From positions 1 through 16,283 of the forward strand of contig MSJI02000674.1 in assembly GCA_001931905.2 (NCBI GenBank): a DNA stretch of 16,283 nucleotides, read 5' to 3'. Made by a program: the position numbers and the translations under genes. Below, piece by piece: positions 8,421 through 16,283 of the stretch (position 1 is the stretch's first letter; every line of letters starts with the position of its first letter). The DNA comes from Cladosporium sp. IMV 00045. Lineage: Eukaryota; Ascomycota; Dothideomycetes; Cladosporiales; Cladosporiaceae. The notes beneath the pieces were generated by a model. That model was not told the DNA's origin, did no database searches, and saw nothing but the letters and a program-made list of their open reading frames with translations.

Positions 8421-9116
8421 AGCTTGTCAGCGCCATCTAGTCTTATCTCGTTCTTGCTTACGAGCGTAGGCGTAGGCGATTTGCGTCAGGTGAGCAGATA
8501 GGAAGACTGGCATAGAACATTGGCTCATTGTCAAGCTAATCAAGCGCTAGCGAGATTGCATAGATCGGCAGCTTGCCTTTTGCCCGTTGTTTTTTGCTCT
8601 CGCTCTCTCGGCGAACGAGGCCCCGGTGGGTGCGTACAATGTGTTGATCGAAGAATCGTGTGGTAGATTGTTCATTAATTAACTTACATTTGTCTAGTGG
8701 CGATTGACACTGCGTTACGATGTCGACTATACTCTGGTTATGGGGTCCGATACATCCAGGTGAGATTGAGCATGGCTCCATTGGATAGTGACAGAGCGCT
8801 GACGATAAGCAGTCAATGCTTGACCAATCGTCCCCGAGTCAATATAGAGAGCGCGATTTCTTTGTCTTAAGTCATCACAGCGTTCAACCCTCCTTGAGAT
8901 TTCATTCCTGATCGACAATATCACCTATTTTGAGCTAGTTAACTTATTACTCCAAGTTGAACGTTACAACAAGATCATGTTCCGACGTTTCTCAGCGCGA
9001 TCACCACGTCCGCGCTCGCCATCTCCACTACGACCAATAATATCGCCCAACAGAGAACCGTCTGTCTCCTTGAAGAAGAACCACCAGATTCTCGCCTCCA
9101 TGCATGGGAATTTCGC
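8421..9116 (+). promoter_or_regulatory. Transition zone upstream of the split unknown gene, with a 47-codon upstream frame
   Basis: CpG content rises abruptly from about 8420 (GCGTAGGCGTAGGCG at 8464-8478 is a short 6 bp repeat). A CCAAT pentamer lies at about 8823-8827. An open frame starts at 8977 with A at -3 and encodes a 47-residue Arg/Ser/Pro-rich peptide beginning MFRRFSARSPRPRSPSPLRP; its TGA (9118-9120) overlaps the ATG at 9117 as ATGA. It could be the true first exon of the next gene, joined by an intron I could not place, or an upstream ORF. The 8536-8781 minus-strand frame shows no protein-like features. Confidence 0.35.
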
Positions 9117-10892
9117 ATGACCGCGCCCATCAAACCGATGTCAACAACGATTCTATTCCTCACAGAACCTCAGCTTTCGAATCGCACAACCACCTTACTT
9201 CCACTGTTCGCTTCGAAGGACTGCCAGAAAGGGCAAGAGCAGCGACGCGCCTCTTTTGCTATGCGCGAGTACGAGAATGCTGAGCTGAACGGACCCCGCA
9301 ACAGACGCGAAAGCAGAAAGGTTGAGACTGTGACGATTCACGTGGATTTCGTTGAAGGAGGGAACATTTATTGGCGCAACGAGGGACATCAGTTCATGTG
9401 TGAGTGTCAACATTGTGAGGCGTTGAGGTCGAGGTTGGAAACAACAGGGCTCAGTGGAGAAGCTGAGAGGAGGTCCTTGGGCCGGGATCGTAGTGGAGGG
9501 CAGGTTTGAAAATTTTGTGGGTGGGAGAGATTTTCTTGACCGGAGAGACGATGCCCTGGACGCTTCAGCTATGGCGAGCGTGGTGTCAATGATCGCGAAC
9601 CTAGGTCAGAGAGGAGAAATCGGCTCTCTACCAATTACGAGCAGCATACTTCGGGTCGAGTATGGCGTTGATATATGAGTACATGCATTGGCATCGTAAC
9701 GTTTGTGCCATCAGAGCTTGCAACGGGATTGCTTGCATTCAGACAACCATCTTGGATCTACCAAAGTTCACCAACCAGTCGATGGAGAATTGATGTCTTT
9801 TCACGTATACTCTGGGATCAACAGCGTAATCTCAGTGCCGATGGCGAACGGCAAACACCTCCTAGTCAATACTACAGCCTACAAGAATGCTAAAATAAAA
9901 CTCCCAAGCTCACGCACCTTCTTTCTTCACCCTTACCAGATCTGCTCTTCCTCAACTCCGACCATCATCATCTGGCCCTGTCATCAACCTCCTCGCCCCC
10001 ACCCTCGCCAACACGAGGCTGGCATCGCGTCGAACCCGGACCAGACAAAGAAATAGGATTGTACTTCGATCCTTCGCGTCCACCCAAGGACTTCCACGAC
10101 GATCGAAGGTATCATCGTCGCGCCGAACCAGAACCTGCTGCACGACGCACCAGCCCACATGGAAAGAAGTCTCTCGACGGCAAAGAACTCGAGAGGTCCA
10201 AATATAATCCCAGTCCGTCACCGAGAGCTCGTATGCCTCCTCGTGACCGAACTCCTATTGACGTAGATCGACTCACACGGTCGGACTTCCGTCGATACCA
10301 TGAAGCGCGAGACCTCTCTCCGCGAACCATCAAGAACATACAAAATTGTCTCGGTCATTCTTCAACTCCATACGATCACACCAGCAGAAACGCACCGCGG
10401 CGAGCAAGGCCCGAGCGCCCTCCCTCCCCCGAGACAGACATATATGGCAACCCGCCGGACCACAAGTACTGCAATCCCTCGTCGACCCTTAGGCCGCGAG
10501 AGCGTCGTAACGAAGAGCCACAATCGCGATGGAATAGGGAAAAGCAGAAATCCGCTTCTCCACCTCCATCTCGCCCTCTCCCAGCGATCCCGCGCCGATT
10601 CCGAAAGACGGACGACCATGACCGTAACGACCGCGAATCCGACAATCCCAAGCCAAAGCCACGCTTTGAGATCGAGTCTGCCTCACAAAAGCCTTCCACA
10701 GGGGACGGAACGGATGCAGACGGCTACGAAACGCGCGAAGACCCCTTCGAGTTCCTGTTCGGTACAAAAAAGGTACGTCACCGTCGGACCCGGGACGTCG
10801 ATTCCTTGGTGGTGGGATTGTTGGCCGAGAGATGGTGTTAGGTAGGGGATGAAGATTTCGAGGTGGACGTGGATGTGGATGTGAGTTCTTGA
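9117..10892 (+). CDS. Unknown polar, Arg/Pro/Ser-rich protein; proposed five-exon model (or decayed gene)
   Basis: I do not recognise this gene. One frame is nearly open from 8961 to 10841, with stops only at 9507, 9537, 9669 and 9891. A model that avoids all of them is: exons 9117-9399, 9455-9659, 9743-9825, 9940-10772, 10842-10892. Introns would start GTGAGT, GTATGG, GTAATC, GTACGT and end CTCAG, TTCAG, ACCAG, GTTAG. The third has a good branch-like GCTCAC (9908-9913) and pyrimidine tract; the second has CGTAAC (9695-9700). The first and last lack clear branch sites, and GTATAC at 9805 is an equally frame-preserving donor. The spliced length is 1455 nt, 484 aa. The long exon is disordered and charged (PSPSPRARMPPRDR, SPPPSRPLPAIPRRF) and ends in DPFEFLFGTKK, followed by an acidic tail (VGDEDFEVDVDVDVSS). 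The start is uncertain. No domain is visible; the alternative is a pseudogene. Confidence 0.4.
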
Positions 10893-11726
10893 ATCGAGGA
10901 AGGTGTTTGTTTGCGTTGGCGTCAGAACTTGTGTCGAAGTCGGTGTATGCAATCTGTATAGTATTTTTTTCGTATGTTACCATCAGTGGAAATATCACGA
11001 GATCTCTCGTATTCAAGGCAGGTGACTGCTGACCGCACGTGACTTTCGGCGCAATGTGTGAGCTTACCACAATTGGAGGAGCGGGCCTCAGAAAGATAAA
11101 TCGATTCATGACCCGGACCACTTAGACCGTAGAACAGACATGTCCTCGCTTCAAGATATCTGACGAGGTCACAAGTGGCAAACAAAAGATTGAAAGACCG
11201 CAGTGCCGCACAGAAGCTCATCTTCCCCAACCCTATCGACAAACCGCACCTGGTGCAATCAGACAACCACACAGACACCCCACCACGGTCCAAACGACCA
11301 AGTCTCTCAGTAGATGACAGGGGCGGATGCATATATGTATTAGAACTCCCATGCGTCGAATCAAAAATTCATCACGTGCCATCACTGAAACATCTGTTTC
11401 GGATCTGACCAAGCAAACCCGTGATCACGTGGCACCCTTTGCGCAGGAACACTGTCGCAGCCGATCAGGTCATCGTCCATTCCCGCCTGGCAAGTGGTGG
11501 AAAGTGGATTTGGTCTGCAGACGGGAAGAGAGACAAGAAGAGAGAGCGAGGGAGAGCGAGCTATAATCCTTTTGAGATCCGGCGAGTGCCCTTCTTTCCT
11601 TTCTTTCCGTTGGAAACTTCTCTTGGTTCTGTACGCCGAATAGAGCAGAAACCACCTCCATCCAGCAGAACGAAAAAGGAAGCCCTCCAAACTCCAACTC
11701 CCTCCCTCAAGTCAAACAAATCAAAC
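10893..11726 (+). promoter_or_regulatory. Intergenic region and probable promoter/leader of the small basic protein gene
   Basis: No convincing gene is seen at 10893-11420; open frames on both strands lack coding character. Nearer the downstream gene there is a GA-rich tract (about 11521-11560), then TATAAT at 11562-11567, then pyrimidine-rich blocks (about 11590-11620 and 11690-11710) leading to the ATG at 11727. This order fits a fungal core promoter and 5' UTR. CACGTG-like sites occur at about 11373 (TCACGTGC) and 11427 (TCACGTGG). Confidence 0.4.
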
Positions 11727-12023
11727 ATGCCATCATCAACCTACCCGCCCTACCCACATTCCAACTCCCCACCACCCTTCCCAACATCCAGCTACAACGG
11801 CGGCGGCGGAGCAGACAGAGACCGCCACGTCCACTTCCCAGACACGTTCACGCCCTCATCGTTCTCCATGCGCATCAAGCTGGGCCCGAGAGAGAATCCT
11901 TCCAGCGTCATCAAGATTTCCATCCAATTCGAGCCGGGTCGCTTTCCCAGAGTTAAGTTCCGCACGAAGAGGGCGGGAGAGGGCGGCGGTTCGGGCAGGA
12001 GGAGGAGACGGAGGAGGCATTGA
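11727..12023 (+). CDS. Small basic hypothetical protein, 98 aa
   Basis: I do not recognise a family. The frame is open further upstream (to 11421), but the ATG at 11727 is preferred because it follows a pyrimidine-rich leader and is in an A-rich context (CAAACATGCC). The protein has a Pro/Ser/Tyr-rich N-terminal 30 residues, a Gly run, then a compact middle segment (SFSMRIKLGPRENPSSVIKI, then SIQFEPGRFPRVKFRTKRA) with alternating hydrophobic and charged residues that could form beta strands. It ends in a Gly/Arg tail with RRRRRRRH. There is no signal peptide or membrane segment. The arginine tail suggests nucleic-acid binding or nuclear targeting, which is inference only. Its stop lies 36 bp from the stop of the convergent gene on the other strand. 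Confidence 0.6.
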   Translation: MPSSTYPPYPHSNSPPPFPTSSYNGGGGADRDRHVHFPDTFTPSSFSMRIKLGPRENPSSVIKISIQFEPGRFPRVKFRTKRAGEGGGSGRRRRRRRH

Positions 12024-12059
12024 TGCTGATTTTGAAAAGTTTTGAGCTGGGTTGATCGC

Positions 12060-12575
12060 TCAGGGGTCGTTGGTGGTGGTGCCGGTGGAGGAAGAGGTGG
12101 ATGGCGGCGCATTCTCGTCTGCGGTGGCGGGGGCATCTGAGGAGGAAGAGGAGGTTGCGAGGTTGAGGTCTCTCAGCTCCAGCGCAGTCTCTTCTTTGGC
12201 GGGAGACGAAGGCACCACCTCCTGCTCCTCGTCGACCTGGAGCTCGAAGCGCAAGTTGCTCGGCGGGGCCTTCTCTCCCGACCGATTGCGCTTTTGCGCA
12301 GGAACGCTCCCCTGCCTCGTCACTTTGTTTAATTTGATTTGATCGTCGCCGGGCTCGAGGCCTGTGGCGACGGCGCTCTCCGGGACGAACAGCAGGGGTT
12401 TGGGCGCTCGATAGGGGGCCAGGATGTTCTTCTTCTGCGAGTAGTAGGCGAAATGCTCGCTTTGGTTGCCGCGGACGACGGTCAGGCAGGTCTCTTTTTT
12501 TAGGAGCTTGAAACGGGGAGCCGTGAAGGCTTTGCAGTCGGGTTTGTTGCAGGCGTGGGCGGTTGACCGGGACAT
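12060..12575 (-). CDS. Hypothetical protein, 171 aa, with Cys-containing N-terminus and disordered acidic tail
   Basis: I do not recognise a family. The start ATG (12575-12573) is in a strong context (CAACAATG on the minus strand). Residues 1-65 look folded: HACNKPDCKAF at 7-17 with Cys9 and Cys14, Cys30, then SEHFAYYSQKKNILAPYR. The two close cysteines and His7 could be metal ligands, but there is no complete zinc-finger pattern. From about residue 75 it is low in hydrophobics, and the last 60 residues are Ser/Thr/Glu/Pro-rich and probably disordered. There is no signal peptide or membrane helix. It is intronless in this model and converges with the 98 aa gene. Open frames on the plus strand across it (12052-12342 and 12466-12726) are shadows. 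A nuclear or cytosolic lineage-specific protein is a guess. Confidence 0.65.
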   Translation of the reverse strand: MSRSTAHACNKPDCKAFTAPRFKLLKKETCLTVVRGNQSEHFAYYSQKKNILAPYRAPKPLLFVPESAVATGLEPGDDQIKLNKVTRQGSVPAQKRNRSGEKAPPSNLRFELQVDEEQEVVPSSPAKEETALELRDLNLATSSSSSDAPATADENAPPSTSSSTGTTTNDP

Positions 12576-14451
12576 TGTTGCGCGTGGTTTTGAGGTATTG
12601 ATACGGGCGGGGTGTGCTTTTGCTGAGTTGTCCGTGGCTGGAGAGCGATCTGTGAGGTGGTATTGGTTAGACTTGCTTGCTGTGTACGTGAGATTAGGTA
12701 GTCTTTTCTGGATCGATGTGGTATGATACGATCGATCTCACGGCAGCGGCAACAGTGTTTGTGGGAAAAGGAGACAGGGAGGAAGTTTGCAGAGGTTCAA
12801 GTGTGTATTCATGGCGTGCTGCCTGTTTGTCACGAGCCGATTGAATCCAGTGCGAGCATGTGAATGTTGAGGCGTGACTACTTTCGAGTACTGGGGTCAA
12901 ATTGATAGTGAAGCCTGTGATTGTTTTGTCAACAAGCGGTATGCGGTGTGAATACGTAATTGCGGCACGATAATCTATGAGATACAACCTGCAAATGTCG
13001 ACGGGACCACCTGGTGAAGCACCCGATGGAGCGTTTCTTCATGATTTCGCTCGAAACAGCGGAAGCTGTTGTTGTGAAGTCGTTCCGCTTTAGATATGGC
13101 TTAGAAACGGAGATTGCATCGCTTGATGGCCACACGAGAGCGAAACCATAGAACACCGAAATGACTGATTGGAAAATGCCGTGCAAGTCTATTTATCACG
13201 ACAGCTGGTCTGGTCAAAGTCGATAGACAGCATGTTCATCGTAGCATCTCAGAAGACAGCAAAGTGGAGGCATTCAAGACAACAATGATATGAAGTCGAA
13301 GGACAGAAAGTATGACCAAGGTCAATTGATCATCGCCCCGAGGCACGACTCGGTTGTCAAAGCCAAAAGGCGGTGCGCGATGAACGGCGGCGGCGGGTGT
13401 GAAGAGGAGACATGGAGGACCCACAAACGGTGGTGACAGGCCAAAAAGCATGGAAGAGACGGATGGGCAAGTCCCGAGCCAAACAAACTTCTCCCGTTGG
13501 CTGTTTGGCTGATGCTGCACGTTCCAGATCTGACGTGGTGGGACATGACAGGGTGGCATGGCATGGCATTTCTCAGTAGTTGCTTCTTCTTGGTATTCTT
13601 GCTGGGCAATGACGGTGATATATTGTGGATGAACTTGATTTTTCTTGTTGCGAGGAGAATACTTCACCGTGGCAGCTCAAAAGGCGTACATGCTTCAGGT
13701 AAATCGGACTACGCACCACGCATGCATGTAGATATATACATAGTAATCCAAACAGTACGTACCTCATGCCCTCTTCCAGGGCGAGGCTGTGCCTGAGAGA
13801 GGCTCAGAGGGCATACCACCCCAAACGGGCCGACGTGATCATCTTTCGATCGTGGTGGAAATGCCGGGCTGGCCGGGAGCAGGAGTACTTGCACTACAAC
13901 GACAGCTACTGTGCAACTACTGTAGCTAAACGGAGACCGAATGTGCAAGTCTCGCCAGTACACAACAGAGCTTTGCCTTGGTTGCCCGAGTGGGCTCGCT
14001 CCTTCAAACACTACTGGACGAGGGTGAAATCATTGTGCTGCAAGTCCACGGCGTGAAGTTCTCCCACTTGCTTGGACTCAGCTGCCTTCTCAGCGCACCC
14101 CGCGATCGTGTCAAGTAGTCGACGTTTCCGCCCACATCCATCCCCAAACTCTCTCTTCCCTGTGCTCCCAGGGCTGCGCAATAATTGCCTCAATGATACT
14201 TCACTCACCTCGTCTCGTTGCCGTCTCCTCTCTCACCTAACATTCACCTACTCCATCCATTGATACCCTGCTCACTGTCTCGCCAAACCCTCATTTCCCT
14301 CGCCACCAGGCACCCGCCCTACCTCACTCCGCGCTTACGTCCTGCACCTCAATCGCACTCCCGCCGATCCTCGCGATTGGCGGCATTGCCCTTCCCTGCT
14401 TGATTTCCATACCAAGGACGTTGCGTTCGCGCAGCTACCCGCCCAGCAATC
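12576..14451. promoter_or_regulatory. Long divergent intergenic region upstream of the Psd2-like gene
   Basis: About 1.9 kb without a gene I can support. Frames at 13236-13667 (minus), 12929-13186 (minus) and 13766-14056 (plus) lack protein-like composition or recognised motifs. A threefold GGCAT repeat is at 13555-13569. From about 14120 the plus strand becomes strongly pyrimidine-rich, typical of a fungal promoter and 5' leader, and an inverted CCAAT box (ATTGG) is at 14376-14380, 72 bp before the start codon. No clear TATA box is seen for either gene. Confidence 0.45.
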
Positions 14452-16283
14452 ATGCCTCGTCCTCACCTCACCTCGCACCTCTCCCTCAATCGCTTCAAAT
14501 CTAGCAACTCCAACACCGCCTCCGCTAGCACCACCGCTTCCAACACCCCGCTCTCCCAAAGTAGGGCTGTGTCTCCCACTAGGAATGGAAACATGAAGGC
14601 TTCTACCACTTCGGATCCCGTCACAAGTACCCCTCAGCAGGGTGATCACAAGGGCATGGGCTTGGTCTTGAGGGTTGAGGTTCTGAAGGGAAGGGATCTG
14701 GCAGCGAAGGACAAGAGTGGCACATCCGATCCCTTCCTCGTCCTCACACTCGGCGACGCAAAAGAGGCTACTAGTGTTATTAACAAGACTTTGAACCCTG
14801 AGTGGAACCAGACCTTCGAGCTGCCCATTACCACCGCCGACAGCGCCCTGCTTGAGGCCGTCTGCTGGGACAAGGATCGATTTAAGAATGACTATATGGG
14901 CGAGTTCGATGTGGTGCTTGAAGACCTGTTCTCCGGTGGTTCGACCATGCCGGAGCCCAAGTGGTTCGCTGTCAAGGCCAAGCGCAGCGGACGCAGAAAG
15001 ACCAAAAAAGACAGCAACATCTCTGGAGAGGTCTTGCTCAAATTCACACTCTACGACCCGCTGAATACTGCAGCAACCGCAAACCAGCTCTTGCAGAAGT
15101 TCTATGGCGTGGTGGCAGACGATGACGATGACGACGAGGACGACGACGAGTTGTTGGCGAGGATGAACACGAGAGACCTGGATGACCTGAGTGAAGAGGA
15201 CGACGAATATAAGGAGCCTTCCGACGAGACCGACGAAGGAGCTCGAACTCCGCCTGATGCCGAGGAGAAACAGAAGCGCAGAAGGCGAGCCAAGATCAAG
15301 AAGCTCAAGAGGAAGAGCAAGTTGAAAGCATACGAGTTCAGTAATACTACCGATGTTGCCGGCGTGCTCTTCCTCGAGATCAATCGCATCAGCGACCTCC
15401 CTCCTGAAAAGAACATGACGCGGACGAGCTTTGACATGGATCCTTTTGTAGTGGCTTCCCTCGGCAGGAAGACCTACAGGACTAAGGTGATCAAGCATGA
15501 CCTCAATCCCATATACGATGAGAAGCTGGTCTTCCAAGTCTTGAGGCAAGCAGTCAACTACCAGCTCAACTTTGCCGTCGTCGATCGAGACAAGTTCAGC
15601 GGTAACGACTTCGTGGGCACGGCAAGCTTTCCTCTCAGCAAGATCATAGCGAACCAGCCTGAGGCAGATCCAGAGACGGGACTCTATGCTCTTCCAGACT
15701 CCGACAACCTGCAAGTCCCGGGAGGTGAGAGTAGCAGCGAGCGCAAGAAGCGTTTCCGTATCCCCTTGTCGCGGACAACTAGTCGTGACGCGCTGGGCAG
15801 GAGCAGCAGGAACAGCTCGTCGACAAATCTGAACAAACCCCACCGCAGCTCAAGTAGCAACAGCCTGAACAGTCAAGCCAGGCCTACACTTCCTGAGCGA
15901 GAAAGTAGCACGGGCCCGACTTCTGACCCGAACCGCTCTGTCCCTGACCTTGGAGATACCCAAGCGGTGACTGATGGCGACGACCCTGATCTCGTTGCGT
16001 TCGAGATCCCGCTGGAGCTTAAAAACAAGGCGCGATGGGAGGACAAACACAGCCCAGTTCTCTTCTTCCAAGCCAAGTACATGTCATATCAAGCTCTTCG
16101 GCAGCAATTCTGGCGGGCGATGCTCCGTCAGTACGACGCCGATGACAGCGGCACTCTTGACAAGGTGGAGCTGACTACCATGCTTGACACGCTTGGGTCG
16201 ACTTTGCATAACAGCACCATTGATGGGTTCTTCGCCCGCTTCAAGCGTCAGAACAACGGCGAGGATGCCCTGACTATGGACCA
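14452..16283 (+). CDS. Phosphatidylserine decarboxylase, Psd2-like, N-terminal 610 codons (3' end outside window)
   Basis: Psd2-type enzymes decarboxylate phosphatidylserine to phosphatidylethanolamine at Golgi/endosomal membranes. The frame is open from the ATG at 14452 to the edge without introns. After a Ser/Thr-rich N-terminus, C2 domain A spans residues about 68-200, with Ca2+-ligand candidates Asp87, Asp93 (SDPFLV), Asp140, Asp142 and Asp147. C2 domain B spans about 300-420 (Asp328, Asp330, Asp378, Asp380, NDFVGTA). An EF-hand loop DADDSGTLDKVE lies at 562-573 with acidic or oxygen-bearing residues at positions 1, 3, 5, 7, 9 and 12. The linker between the C2 domains has an acidic run (223-233) followed by a strongly basic run (273-292). 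The C2-C2-EF-hand order fits fungal Psd2. The catalytic domain with its self-cleaving serine motif should lie downstream and is not visible, so activity cannot be judged. A long antisense frame (14335-15843) is a codon-bias shadow. Confidence 0.88.
   Translation, partial: MPRPHLTSHLSLNRFKSSNSNTASASTTASNTPLSQSRAVSPTRNGNMKASTTSDPVTSTPQQGDHKGMGLVLRVEVLKGRDLAAKDKSGTSDPFLVLTLGDAKEATSVINKTLNPEWNQTFELPITTADSALLEAVCWDKDRFKNDYMGEFDVVLEDLFSGGSTMPEPKWFAVKAKRSGRRKTKKDSNISGEVLLKFTLYDPLNTAATANQLLQKFYGVVADDDDDDEDDDELLARMNTRDLDDLSEEDDEYKEPSDETDEGARTPPDAEEKQKRRRRAKIKKLKRKSKLKAYEFSNTTDVAGVLFLEINRISDLPPEKNMTRTSFDMDPFVVASLGRKTYRTKVIKHDLNPIYDEKLVFQVLRQAVNYQLNFAVVDRDKFSGNDFVGTASFPLSKIIANQPEADPETGLYALPDSDNLQVPGGESSSERKKRFRIPLSRTTSRDALGRSSRNSSSTNLNKPHRSSSSNSLNSQARPTLPERESSTGPTSDPNRSVPDLGDTQAVTDGDDPDLVAFEIPLELKNKARWEDKHSPVLFFQAKYMSYQALRQQFWRAMLRQYDADDSGTLDKVELTTMLDTLGSTLHNSTIDGFFARFKRQNNGEDALTMD

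Noticed and set aside
3883..8962. AAGTTGAAC at 3883-3891 and 8954-8962 as a target-site duplication around the island
   Set aside because: A 9 bp match is expected by chance when searching several hundred bases at each edge, and the right copy lies about 500 bp beyond the CpG boundary.
13236..13667. 143-codon minus-strand frame in the long intergenic region
   Set aside because: Composition is not protein-like, it overlaps other frames of similar length, and it has no recognised motif or good start context.
14335..15843. 502-codon open frame antisense to the Psd2-like gene
   Set aside because: It mirrors a strongly coding plus-strand gene whose C-ending codons suppress stops on the opposite strand. 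It has no recognisable domain, and the C2/EF-hand protein explains the sequence.

Overview
The window looks like nuclear DNA of a filamentous ascomycete (Pezizomycotina). This rests on intron-poor housekeeping genes with C-ending codons, pyrimidine-rich leaders just upstream of start codons, short candidate introns with fungal splice signals, and a Psd2-type phosphatidylserine decarboxylase. A Dothideomycete is possible, but I cannot place it more precisely from sequence alone.

Layout: (1) 1-1694, minus strand, 5' two thirds of TSR1 (40S ribosome biogenesis), cut by the left edge. (2) 1695-2508, shared divergent upstream region. (3) 2509-3762, complete, intronless mannose-6-phosphate isomerase. 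(4) about 3840-8420, a 4.6 kb AT-rich gene desert, poor in CpG but not rich in TpA, with small repeats and no credible gene. (5) about 8420-10892, CpG returns; a polar, Arg/Pro/Ser-rich unknown protein is encoded, probably in several exons, although a decayed gene cannot be excluded. (6) 11727-12023 plus and 12060-12575 minus, two small unknown genes that converge with a 36 bp gap. (7) 12576-14451, a long divergent intergenic region. (8) 14452 to the right edge, a Psd2-like decarboxylase carrying two C2 domains and an EF-hand, with the catalytic domain beyond the window.

The three recognised genes (ribosome assembly, sugar nucleotide supply for glycosylation and cell wall, phosphatidylethanolamine synthesis) are unrelated housekeeping functions; nothing suggests a gene cluster. 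The most unusual part is the AT-rich island. Its decay pattern points to loss of CpG dinucleotides rather than the CpA-to-TpA change of classical repeat-induced point mutation, and a 39 bp tandem duplication inside it shows that pattern directly. I see no tRNA, rRNA, CRISPR array or recognisable transposon protein.
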